64,000 nucleotides of DNA from JAUVXJ01 sp034411995 (GTDB lineage: Bacteria > Chloroflexota > Anaerolineae > UBA7937 > B3-Chlor), in contig DAOUME010000015.1 in NCBI GenBank assembly GCA_034411995.1, positions 66,370 to 130,369 on the forward strand. Reading direction: 5' to 3'. Position 1 is the stretch's first letter. Each line of letters begins with the position of its first letter. Of this stretch, positions 1 through 7,299 are shown in pieces. Below the pieces are notes generated by a model. The model searched no databases. It saw nothing but the letters and a program-made list of their open reading frames with translations, and had not been told where the DNA came from. Position numbers and translations under genes: made by a program.

Positions 1-399
1 GATCTCCACTCGTCTGGCGCCGAAGTTGATCAGCAAGCCCAGTCTGTAGCCTGAGGCTTTGAGATAGGAAAGGGCCTGCATGTAATCCTCGGGGTCGAAC
101 TGGCTCTTGGCCTTGATCTCCACCAGGCAGTCCTCTACGATGAAATCCACGCGCCTGGTGTCGATCTTCCTGCCCTTGTAGTAGATGGGGATGTTCTCCT
201 CCCGGGAGAAGTCCAAGCCCTTGGCCTCCAACTCCAAGCGCAAGGCTCGCTGGTAGGTGATCTCTCGGAACCCAGAGCCGAGCGTCTTGTGCACCTCGAT
301 GCACGCCCCGATGATCTTGCTCGTGGCGTCGTCGAAGTCGTAGCCCTTGTGCGACCGCCCAGCCTTTTCCACGTCCCTCGCGCCGACGACAGGTGCCAT
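1..399 (-). CDS. GxxExxY family protein (partial, runs off left edge)
   Basis: Reading leftward from an ATG at 399, 133 codons stay open to the window edge, so the C-terminus is missing. The protein matches the GxxExxY family (PDDEXK_3-like nuclease fold): the name motif is seen as GSGFREITY near residues 43-51, followed by the PD-(D/E)XK core with VDFIVEDCLVEIKAK near residues 83-97. These proteins are small predicted nucleases of unknown role that are scattered through accessory DNA. The family call is confident; a cellular function cannot be given. The gene sits beside a repeat-rich spacer, which fits a mobile or accessory location. Confidence 0.85.
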   Translation of the reverse strand, partial: MAPVVGARDVEKAGRSHKGYDFDDATSKIIGACIEVHKTLGSGFREITYQRALRLELEAKGLDFSREENIPIYYKGRKIDTRRVDFIVEDCLVEIKAKSQFDPEDYMQALSYLKASGYRLGLLINFGARRVEI

Positions 400-430
400 G
401 TCGCTCGCTCCTGGAAGCCCCTGCCGCCCG

Positions 431-497
431 TTTCCCGTCATCACCCTCCTCCCCAGGCCCCATTTCCCGTCATCACCCTCCTCCTGCCCAGGCCCCG
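431..497. repeat. Two-copy short tandem repeat (~32-35 bp unit)
   Basis: A unit beginning TTTCCCGTCATCACCCTCCT is present at about 431-462 and again at about 463-497; the second copy carries a small insertion before CCCAGGCCCC. It lies just upstream of the GxxExxY gene start and does not appear to encode protein. Confidence 0.7.
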
Positions 498-613
498 TTG
501 CCCAATCGCCGCTGGTCGCTCGTCGATGTACGGAACCCCTTCCCTCGCCCGAGTCCATTGTACTCCAGCTCGGAGTCAGTATCAACCGTGTTTGCCAGAT
601 GGAGCAGCTTCTG

Positions 614-1485
614 GAACGCGAAGAGGGGAATTGTCACGAATGCCGCGAATGGCAAGGTCCCAACCCGTTTAGCCCTTTCGCGTCATTCGCCGGTGCCATC
701 CTCGACACACTGGCTGTGCCCCAACCCCCCTCGACGCTGCTACCCTTCGCTTTTTCGCGATCCAAACCTCGCGCCCAGCCCGTCCCTCGGTACCCGGGGG
801 CGCTGTCTCCTCCCCCAGGCCCATTATCCTGTGGACGAGCTGCAATGCCTACCATGCTTGCGAGGTGAAGTAGCGTGCGGAACGCGAAGGCGCGAATCAC
901 CACGAATACCGCGAATGGGAAGGTGTCAGCCCGTTTGGCCCTTTCGCGTCATTCGCCGGTGCCATCCTCGACACACTGGCTGTGCCTCAACCCCCCTCGA
1001 CGCTGCTACCCTTCGCTTTTTCGCGATCCAAACCTCGCGCCCAGCCCGTCCCTCGGTACCCGGGGGCGCGGTCTCCTCCCCCCGGCCCATTATCCTGTGG
1101 ACGAGCTGCAATGCCTACCATGCTTGCGAGGTGAAGTAGCGTGCGGAACGCGAAGGCGCGAATCACCACGAATACCGCGAATGGGAAGGTGCCAGCCCGT
1201 TTGGCCCTTTCGCGTCACTCGCCGGTGCCATCCTCAACGCACTGGCTGTGCCTCAACCCCCCTCGACCCTGTCGCCTCTCGCGCCTTCGCGATCCAAACC
1301 CCCAACCCAGACCGTATTCTCCACGCACCGAAACCCCTGAAGGCGCGAATCACCACGAATGCCGCGAACGGGAAGGTGCCAGCCCGTTTGGCCCTTTCGT
1401 CTCATTCGCCGCTTCCATCCTCGACGGACTAGCTGGGCCTCAACCCGCTCGACCATGCTACCCTTCGCCCTTTCGCGATCCGAAG
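614..1485. repeat. 266-bp tandem repeat array, about 3.3 copies
   Basis: The landmark GAACGCG followed by a run of cgaat-rich words recurs at 614, 880 and 1146, exactly 266 bp apart each time. A truncated fourth copy starts near 1331 and ends near 1485. The second and third copies are almost identical; the first and the last have diverged. Each copy contains CGCGAATCACCACGAAT-type sequence, then CCCTTTCGCGTCATTCGCC, then CTACCCTTCGC and CGCGATCC. Open frames crossing the array are artefacts of the missing stops and show no protein family. The truncated copy overlaps the 3' end of the next gene, so the last codons of that gene (Ser-Arg-Lys-Gly-Glu-Gly and the stop) are repeat-derived. No other gene is seen between 400 and 1457. 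Confidence 0.9.
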
Positions 1486-2348
1486 TCGTAGATCCCATCC
1501 TCGATGGGCCAGTCCCGGCCACACTGGACACAGGAAAGCGACGAGCCCCCTTCGTCCAACTCCTCCTCGCCGCAGGCAGGACACCGGAACAGCCGATCGC
1601 TCTTCGGGCCAGCTTTCTCGGCCAGCGCCCGGAGGAACATGCTGGGCGCCAGGCGCAGGTACGCTGTCGGCCCCTGCAGCAACCCGTCTGCGCGGACCAG
1701 CCAGGGCTGCGGAACCACTCTCTTGAGCAGAGCCACGCGCAGGGAAGAGACAGCTAGCGACCTCTCCACGTCGAAGTGAGCGGCCCGCAGCTCATGCTCG
1801 ATGTAGGAAGGGTGGAAGTTGAAGTGGAGAGGCACGTACTCCACGGGCTCGGGCGAAAAGGGGCGACGGTCGGAGCGACCCAGGACGAAACGGATGATCT
1901 CTTTCAGGTTGCGCTTATTGGCGTACTCAAGGACGTATCGCCCGTGCGGACGGAGGATGCGGTGGACCTCTCTGAAGGCGGCCGGTACGTCGGTCAGGTG
2001 GTGCAGCACGCGCACCGTGACGGCCACATCGAAGGCACTGGTGCTGAGGGGCAGATGGTATGCGTCACCCACCACGAAGAGGAAACGCCGATCCTCACCC
2101 AGTCGCTCCTGGGCCCGTCGCAGCAGAGATTTCGCGGGGTCGAGGAGAACTACGCGCTCGTACCCATGGTACAGGTCGGCCAGCCGCCCAAAGGCGGCCC
2201 CTATCTCCACCAGGCGCTCCCCAGACCTGGGGAGGATCTTCCCCAGGGCGATCCTCTCCACGGCATCCTCGTAGTCTCGCCCCGGCCAGAAGGCGCCCTC
2301 GTAGTCGTACCCTTCGTAGTCGCACAGGGGTCTCGTGGGCTCAGCCAT
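1458..2348 (-). CDS. Class I SAM-dependent methyltransferase with C-terminal zinc ribbon
   Basis: This 296-residue protein has a Methyltransf_11-type Rossmann domain over roughly residues 40-150. Motif I is LVEIGAAFGRLADLY, the acidic end of strand 2 is VVLLDPA, and GDAYHLPLSTSAFDVA matches the later core motifs. A C-terminal zinc ribbon is formed by CPACG (about 254) and CVQCG (about 272), similar in layout to Trm112/UbiE-like appended ribbons. The substrate cannot be read from the sequence. It follows a second methyltransferase by 23 bp on the same strand, so the two are probably co-transcribed with the upstream protease gene. The extreme C-terminus runs into the 266-bp repeat, which may have replaced the original end. 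Confidence 0.85.
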   Translation of the reverse strand: MAEPTRPLCDYEGYDYEGAFWPGRDYEDAVERIALGKILPRSGERLVEIGAAFGRLADLYHGYERVVLLDPAKSLLRRAQERLGEDRRFLFVVGDAYHLPLSTSAFDVAVTVRVLHHLTDVPAAFREVHRILRPHGRYVLEYANKRNLKEIIRFVLGRSDRRPFSPEPVEYVPLHFNFHPSYIEHELRAAHFDVERSLAVSSLRVALLKRVVPQPWLVRADGLLQGPTAYLRLAPSMFLRALAEKAGPKSDRLFRCPACGEEELDEGGSSLSCVQCGRDWPIEDGIYDFGSRKGEG

Positions 2349-2371
2349 GTTTCACGTGAAACAGTGCTCCT

Positions 2372-3079
2372 CTATCTCCGGCACAAAGCCAACACCCACG
2401 GGAAGGGGTAGGCCACGCTTTCCACCTCGAAGTGCTCTCGCAGCAGGCCCAGAAACTCGCCCACCCTCCAGCGGTGCAGGTGCTCGGGATCGTTGCCCCA
2501 GGCCCTGACGTTCTTGCCCCGCAGGAAGTTGGAGATCATGAAGAAGGGCTCGTTGGGCACACTGATCAGACACCGCCCTCCGCTCACCCGTCGCAGCTCC
2601 TCGAGCGCACCCGCCGGCTCCGTCAGATGCTCCAACACCTCCAGACACAGCACCAGATCGAAGCTCCCGCTGGCGTAGGGCAGCCGGCCGATGTCTCCCA
2701 TCTGGAACAGCACCTCGGGGTGTTTGCTCCTGGCCTGCAGCAGCGCCGGCCAGTCGTAATCCAGACCCTGTATGGGTAGCTGACCGTTCGCCCTCAGTAG
2801 CCGATCGATGGTGAACCCCTCGCCACACCCCACGTCCAGGATGCGGCGCGGTCTCGACGTCTCCACCACCCTGGCCACCCGTCGGTGAAAGTACCAGATC
2901 AGCCCCCGCTGGAGCGGATTCCGGTTCTCGTACTTCTGAACATTGCCCCGCCGGCTGTACCGCCTGCCTCTAGCCTCGGCTCCCACGCCAGCCACGATCC
3001 TGTCTCCCTCGCACCCAAGATCCACGCGCAGTGCACGCCAGCAAGCCCCTGGGCTGTCTATCCCCGCGCTTACGCCCAC
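2372..3079 (-). CDS. Class I SAM-dependent methyltransferase
   Basis: A 235-residue Methyltransf_11/23-type enzyme. ILDVGCGEGFTIDRLL is motif I, QGLDYD the strand-2 acidic residue, GDIGRLPYASGSFDLVL and LEVLEHL the later motifs, and LISVPNEPFF the strand-5 region. The first 50 or so residues are not part of the domain. The frame's first ATG (3079) overlaps the stop of the upstream protease gene by 10 bp; GTG codons further in are alternatives, so the start is uncertain. The NEPFF and HLHRW motifs are typical of methyltransferases acting on lipids or sugars in cell-envelope pathways, but the substrate is unknown. It belongs to a three-gene leftward group. Confidence 0.85.
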   Translation of the reverse strand: MGVSAGIDSPGACWRALRVDLGCEGDRIVAGVGAEARGRRYSRRGNVQKYENRNPLQRGLIWYFHRRVARVVETSRPRRILDVGCGEGFTIDRLLRANGQLPIQGLDYDWPALLQARSKHPEVLFQMGDIGRLPYASGSFDLVLCLEVLEHLTEPAGALEELRRVSGGRCLISVPNEPFFMISNFLRGKNVRAWGNDPEHLHRWRVGEFLGLLREHFEVESVAYPFPWVLALCRR

Positions 3080-4242
3080 GCGCCACGGGTCACCTTCTCC
3101 TCACCCCTGTAAGCAAGGCCGCGCTCGATGCGCTTTCCGATCGCCGGGTGACTCAGCAACAGCAGCTCCACCCACCGCTCAGGATCCACATCGGCCAGGT
3201 TCTGGTTCGCCAGCCTGACCATCGCCGACACGAAGGCCTCCGGCCTCCCCGTGGCGCTCAGGGCGTACTCGTCCGCCCTCCCCTCGCGCCACCTGGAAAA
3301 AGAGTTCGCCAGAGGGGTGGTCACCGCCATGAAACCCCCCATCACCAGCCCCAGGAGAGGCAGCCCGGCCACGTCATCCACCCCCGACAGACCCAGCGAC
3401 GTGGCCCCCCGGATCAGAGCCAGATGGGTGACGTACAGCCCCGCCAGCGTCAACCCCGACTGGAAGAGCAGGCCCCACCACATGTCGTGCGCTACGTGAT
3501 GGCCCAGTTCGTGGGCTACGATGACCTCAATCTCATCGGGCCCGTACTCCCCGTACAGCGTGTCGCCCAGCACGATCCGGCGCGTATTGCCCAGCCCCAT
3601 GATCATCGCATTGGCGGCGCTGGTCTTGCTGCTGAGGTCCATGGTCCACACCCCCAGCACGCTCGTCTGCGCCTTCGCCGCCAGCCTCTCCAGGCGCGAC
3701 GCCAGTTCCGGATCGGCAAGGGGGCTGATCTTGTAGAACAAAGGCACCAGCAGCACCGGCGCCAGATTCGCCAACACCACCGTCAGCAGCAGCAGGAAGA
3801 CCGCCGTCGCCAGCCACCACCAGCCCGGCGTAACCCTCAGCAGGTAGTAGATCACCTCCACCACCACCAGACCCAGGCCCAGCGCCACCAACTCGCCCTT
3901 GGCCTCATCCGCCAGCCAGGCCCTCAGCGTTTGGTTGGATAGCCCGTATCGGTGAGGCAGAACGAACCCTCCGTAGCATTCCAGGGGCAGAGTGGCCAGC
4001 CCGTAGCCTACAGAAACGAGAACGAAGTAGCCCGCCACGACCAGCACCGGACGAGTGGTGCTGGCCGCCACCAACCCCTTCAGCCACACCGCCAGGCCGC
4101 TCACCAGCACCAGAAGGGCCAAGCCTCCGCCCAGGGCCACGTCCACCGCCAGCAGTCGGTATCTCAACCTGGCAAAGGACCTTGCTTCCCTTTGCCGCTC
4201 TGAATCGATGTCCTTCGGCGTCAGCATCCGCTCCCTGCCCAC
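3070..4242 (-). CDS. M48 family membrane metallopeptidase (Ste24/HtpX-like)
   Basis: A 390-residue integral membrane zinc protease. The zinc motif HELGHH is at residues 244-249, and the third ligand is the Glu in REGRADEYAL about 75 residues later. Several hydrophobic segments precede the catalytic site (about 30-57, 66-85, 117-135 and 142-168), and two more surround residues 256-310, as in CAAX-protease-type Ste24 homologues. GNTRRIVLGDTL, just before the active site, is also characteristic of the family. In bacteria such enzymes take part in membrane protein quality control. It is the first gene of the group with the two methyltransferases. An internal ATG at residue 6 is an equally possible start. 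Confidence 0.92.
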   Translation of the reverse strand: MGRERMLTPKDIDSERQREARSFARLRYRLLAVDVALGGGLALLVLVSGLAVWLKGLVAASTTRPVLVVAGYFVLVSVGYGLATLPLECYGGFVLPHRYGLSNQTLRAWLADEAKGELVALGLGLVVVEVIYYLLRVTPGWWWLATAVFLLLLTVVLANLAPVLLVPLFYKISPLADPELASRLERLAAKAQTSVLGVWTMDLSSKTSAANAMIMGLGNTRRIVLGDTLYGEYGPDEIEVIVAHELGHHVAHDMWWGLLFQSGLTLAGLYVTHLALIRGATSLGLSGVDDVAGLPLLGLVMGGFMAVTTPLANSFSRWREGRADEYALSATGRPEAFVSAMVRLANQNLADVDPERWVELLLLSHPAIGKRIERGLAYRGEEKVTRGAWA

Positions 4243-4433
4243 TCCGGCCCTGTCACACCGTCAAGCGCTCGACTTTGTCTATACATATTCGGCAGAGCCA
4301 CCAAACCTGCAAGCGAGCCCTTCCCGCGCCCCCCATCGCGCGGGTTGGGGATGCCACCAGAGGCCGGCCGAAACCTGCATACATTCTTCCTACGACCCGA
4401 CCCAGTTGCCGGCACACCCCAAAGATGCTATAG

Positions 4434-4462
4434 TTGAGACCTGCCTGTCATGATAGCATAAA
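4434..4462 (+). promoter_or_regulatory. Possible promoter for the SAM hydrolase-Nudix pair
   Basis: TTGAGA at 4434-4439 and CATAAA at 4457-4462 are 17 bp apart. A better -10 hexamer, TATACT at 4466-4471, has no -35 at the right distance. The spacer 4243-4504 between the divergent protease and SAM hydrolase genes holds nothing else recognisable. Confidence 0.4.
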
Positions 4463-4504
4463 GGATATACTCGGTCAAACACCCTCGCTTGTTCATGGGG
4501 TACC

Positions 4505-5365
4505 GTGACGGCGGAGCAGACAATGGCTACAGGCAGGCGTTGCCTGATCACTCTCACCACGGACTTCGGCACAGAGGACGGCAACGTTGGGGTGATGAAG
4601 GGTGTCGTGCTCGGCATCAACCCCGATGCGATCACGGTTGACCTGAGCCATGATATCCCACCCCAGGACATACCTGCCGCCGCCTACGTGCTACGGCGCG
4701 CCTATGAGTACTTCCCCCCCGACACCGTGCACCTGGTGGTCGTCGACCCGGGGGTGGGCACCGCCCGCCGCCCTATCGCCATGCAGAGTTCTGAGGCCCT
4801 CTTCGTGGCCCCCGACAACGGCGTTCTCTCCTACGTCCTCGATCATCTGCGCTCTGCTGGCGACGCTCTTCACCTCGTCCACCTCACCGATTCCGCCTAC
4901 TGGCTGCCTCAGGTCAGCAACGTCTTCCACGGACGGGATATCTTCGCACCGGTTGCTGCGCACCTCTCCCGTGGTGTTCCCATCGACACCCTGGGCCCTC
5001 GCATCGACGACCCGCTCACTATCCCCCCGCCCCTCCTCATCCACCAGCCGGGTAAGATCGCTGGTCAGGTGATGCACGTGGATCACTTCGGAAACCTGTT
5101 GACCAACATCCCTGACGCCGACCTCGCCTCCCTGGGGGACCAGATCGTCACCCACATAGGGCAGGCCCGCGTCAGCGGTCTCCGTCCCACCTTTGCCCGG
5201 GGTAGAGAGGGAGACCTCATCGCCTACATAGACAGCTCAGGCCACCTGGCCATCGCGGCCGTCAACGCCAGCGCCCAACAGTTGCTGCACTGCCAGGTGG
5301 GAGACCGAGTAGACGTCGCGGTCCAGTTGGCGACGCATGCTTGCCCCGGAGAGCCCGGTGATTGA
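4505..5365 (+). CDS. SAM hydrolase / SAM hydroxide adenosyltransferase (DUF62 family)
   Basis: A 286-residue member of the fluorinase/SAM-hydrolase family, which splits S-adenosylmethionine into adenosine and methionine using activated water. The N-terminal signature LTTDFGTEDGNVGVMKGV holds the conserved Asp. VDLSHDIPPQD, VVVDPGVGTARRPIA and PDNGVLSY are further core motifs, and DHFGNLLTNIP opens the C-terminal beta-barrel domain. The gene starts with GTG; an ATG six codons later is possible. Its last 29 bp overlap the Nudix gene, so the two are translationally coupled. Two SAM methyltransferase genes lie just to the left on the other strand, though no direct link can be shown. Confidence 0.92.
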   Translation: MTAEQTMATGRRCLITLTTDFGTEDGNVGVMKGVVLGINPDAITVDLSHDIPPQDIPAAAYVLRRAYEYFPPDTVHLVVVDPGVGTARRPIAMQSSEALFVAPDNGVLSYVLDHLRSAGDALHLVHLTDSAYWLPQVSNVFHGRDIFAPVAAHLSRGVPIDTLGPRIDDPLTIPPPLLIHQPGKIAGQVMHVDHFGNLLTNIPDADLASLGDQIVTHIGQARVSGLRPTFARGREGDLIAYIDSSGHLAIAAVNASAQQLLHCQVGDRVDVAVQLATHACPGEPGD

Positions 5366-5948
5366 GCCCCTGATTCACCCACAAGAAGTCGAGGCCCTCA
5401 CCAGAGAGTTCGGCGAGCCCCTCCGCCAGACCTGCACCATGGACGTCGCTCGCGCGACGTACGATAGGTGGGCACGCAAAATCTCCGCCGGCCCCGTCGC
5501 TTGCCGGGGCGAGGTGATCATGGTCATCCTGCGCCCCAACGGCAAAGTGCTGCTGCACACCAAGGACTTCTATCCGCAGGGGGTCTACAGGCTACTGAGC
5601 GGACGCGTGCTGTGGAGGGACGAGGTAGCACATACCCTGCACCGCGAGGTGACGGAGGAGACCAGCCTGGAGGTCACCATCGAGTCCTTCCTGGGACTGA
5701 TCGAGTACCAGTTCCAGTGGCAGGATCGTGTTGTGCCCTTCGTATCGTACGTCTTCGAGCTGCACGAGGTCGGCGGAGAGCTCAACTGTCTGGACCAAGG
5801 AGAGGGGATCGCAGGCTTCCGCGAAGTGAGCGTCGGCGAACTCTCCCAGGTGGGCGCCGAGCTAGAGCACCTGGAACCCCAGTGGCAGGATTGGGGCAAC
5901 TTCCGCGCGGTCGCCCACTACCTGGTGCAGGACGCGCTGATTCCGTAG
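5337..5948 (+). CDS. Nudix hydrolase with a degenerate Nudix box
   Basis: A 203-residue protein. The Nudix domain begins near residue 55 (VIMVILRPNGKVLLHTKDF), and the Nudix helix REVTEET is present at about residues 102-108. Against the consensus GX5EX7REUXEEXGU, Asp replaces the first Glu, and Thr-Ser stand where the EEXG glycine belongs; the core REVTEE is intact. An N-terminal extension of about 50 residues (TYDRWARK) is not part of the domain. The substrate is unknown; members cleave nucleoside diphosphates linked to another group. It overlaps the SAM hydrolase gene by 29 bp. A weak CCGGC/GCCGG hairpin follows at 5956-5971. Confidence 0.85.
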   Translation: MLAPESPVIEPLIHPQEVEALTREFGEPLRQTCTMDVARATYDRWARKISAGPVACRGEVIMVILRPNGKVLLHTKDFYPQGVYRLLSGRVLWRDEVAHTLHREVTEETSLEVTIESFLGLIEYQFQWQDRVVPFVSYVFELHEVGGELNCLDQGEGIAGFREVSVGELSQVGAELEHLEPQWQDWGNFRAVAHYLVQDALIP

Positions 5949-6011
5949 CTCGTCACCGGCCCTATTGCCGGCCGGTCTTCCCTCTCCGTCTCACCCCGCC
6001 GAAGGGGATCT

Positions 6012-7034
6012 CTACGGAGCGCCGCCGAAATGATCCCATCCCCTGGCCAGCAGTGGGATCTCGCTCCCGTCCGGGAGCACCACCCACCGCCCTTCTTCTC
6101 CGGGGAGTATCTCGCCCACGCAGGTCACCGGGGTCCCCGTCTCCTCCTCCACCCGGGCGGCTATCTCTTCCTCCGTCCCAGGTGGCACGGTCCAGCAGAG
6201 TTCGTACTCCTCGCCACCCTCAAGGGCCAGCGACCACCCAGTACGCCCCGTCACCGCCGCCACCGACCGCACTCCAGCCGACAAGGGAAGGTGGTCCGCG
6301 AACAGCCGCACGCCGACGCCACTCTGATCACAGATGTGCGCCACGTCGCTGCTGAGCCCATCGCTGACGTCGATCATGGAAGTGGCCCTGCCGCTGCTGG
6401 CGATCACCCGCCCCTCCCTGACCCTGGGTATAGGGGTCAGATACCTTTCCAACACCTCCTCCCACTCCTCCGAGAAGCCCGCTTCGCCCTGCTCCAGCAG
6501 GGCCAATCCCGCCACGCCGCCGAGTGACCCCGTCACCAGGAGCGCATCGCCGGCCCGGGCTCCCGACCGCAGGACCACCTCATCGGCCTTGACCTTGCCC
6601 AACAGGAAGACGTCCACCACCACAGGCCCGTCCGTTCGCGACAGGTTGCCCCCTACTACGTCCGCGCCATGCCCGGCGGCTTCGTCTCCAAGACCTTCGT
6701 ACAGCTCCTCCACCCAACCCACCTCCAGCGCCCCGGGCAGCGCCAGTGAGACGAGGAAGTGCTCCGGAGTCCCTCCTTTGGCTGCGATGTCACTGAGGTT
6801 GATGGCCGCTGCCCTCCGCCCCAGTTGGTAGGGGGTGATGGACTCCCTCCGGAAATGCACGCGTTCCACCTGGACGTCGCAGGTGGCTAGCAGGTAGCTT
6901 TCTCCATCCAGGGCCAGCACCGCTACGTCGTCACCCACCGCGGCCCGCACGTCCTCGCCGTATGGCGGCAGCCGCCTCGCAATCCGTGCTATGAGGCCGA
7001 ATTCGCCCAACTCCGAGACATCCACTCCGGCCAC
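6012..7034 (-). CDS. thiL: Thiamine-monophosphate kinase
   Basis: A 340-residue ThiL, which phosphorylates thiamine monophosphate to the active cofactor thiamine diphosphate with ATP in the cytoplasm. The N-terminal GEFGLIARIARRLP and AVGDDVAVL hold the Mg-ATP binding Asp pair. CDVQVERVHFRRE, GRRAAAINLSDIAAKGG, NLSRTDGPVVVDVFLLG and IDVSDGLSSDVAHI are all family motifs in the expected order, and the length is normal. No other thiamine gene is near. It lies downstream of the tRNA-Asn terminator on the same strand, so it presumably has its own promoter. Confidence 0.95.
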   Translation of the reverse strand: MAGVDVSELGEFGLIARIARRLPPYGEDVRAAVGDDVAVLALDGESYLLATCDVQVERVHFRRESITPYQLGRRAAAINLSDIAAKGGTPEHFLVSLALPGALEVGWVEELYEGLGDEAAGHGADVVGGNLSRTDGPVVVDVFLLGKVKADEVVLRSGARAGDALLVTGSLGGVAGLALLEQGEAGFSEEWEEVLERYLTPIPRVREGRVIASSGRATSMIDVSDGLSSDVAHICDQSGVGVRLFADHLPLSAGVRSVAAVTGRTGWSLALEGGEEYELCWTVPPGTEEEIAARVEEETGTPVTCVGEILPGEEGRWVVLPDGSEIPLLARGWDHFGGAP

Positions 7035-7106
7035 CCCCCTTCAACTGGTCGACTGAGGCCGCTGCCGCTGCGCTCGCGCGTGCCGTCCGAGTTCCTCCGC
7101 GGAAGT

Positions 7107-7138
7107 ACAAAAACCCGCATGCTTCCCACATGCGGGTT
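7107..7138 (-). terminator. Rho-independent terminator of tRNA-Asn
   Basis: A perfect 10-bp stem (AACCCGCATG at 7112-7121 with CATGCGGGTT at 7129-7138) and a 7-nt loop; reading leftward it ends in a TTTTTGT tract. It lies about 45 bp past the tRNA 3' end. Confidence 0.85.
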
Positions 7139-7182
7139 CGACGGTGGGGGCGATCAACACGTCCACTTGCACCCCTCACAGG

Positions 7183-7255
7183 CTCCTCGGGCAGGACTCG
7201 AACCTACAACCCGTCGGTTAACAGCCGACTGCTCTACCGATTGAGCTACCGAGGA
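7183..7255 (-). tRNA. tRNA-Asn (GTT anticodon)
   Basis: The 73-nt cloverleaf reads leftward from 7255. Its acceptor stem is TCCTCGG/CCGAGGA with discriminator G. The D-arm contains GCTCAATCGGTAGAGC. The anticodon stem GTCGG/CCGAC closes the loop CTGTTAA with anticodon GTT, and the T-arm contains GGTTCGAGTCC. CCA is not encoded and must be added. It has its own promoter and terminator. Confidence 0.97.
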
Positions 7256-7269
7256 TCGGTCTACATGCC

Positions 7270-7298
7270 ATTATACTACACCACCGGCCAGTAGTCAA
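7270..7298 (-). promoter_or_regulatory. Promoter of tRNA-Asn
   Basis: Reading leftward, TTGACT (7298-7293) and TATAAT (7275-7270) are separated by exactly 17 bp. Transcription should begin near 7263, a few bases before the tRNA 5' end. The promoter abuts the rpoD stop codon. Confidence 0.85.
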
Positions 7299-7299
7299 C

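Noticed and set aside
393..1432. Several overlapping frames in the repeat array
   Set aside because: They repeat with the 266-bp unit and exist because the unit lacks stops; no ribosome binding site and no family.
431..1485. CRISPR array
   Set aside because: Repeats are long (266 bp) or only two copies (32-35 bp), without regular unique spacers or cas genes.
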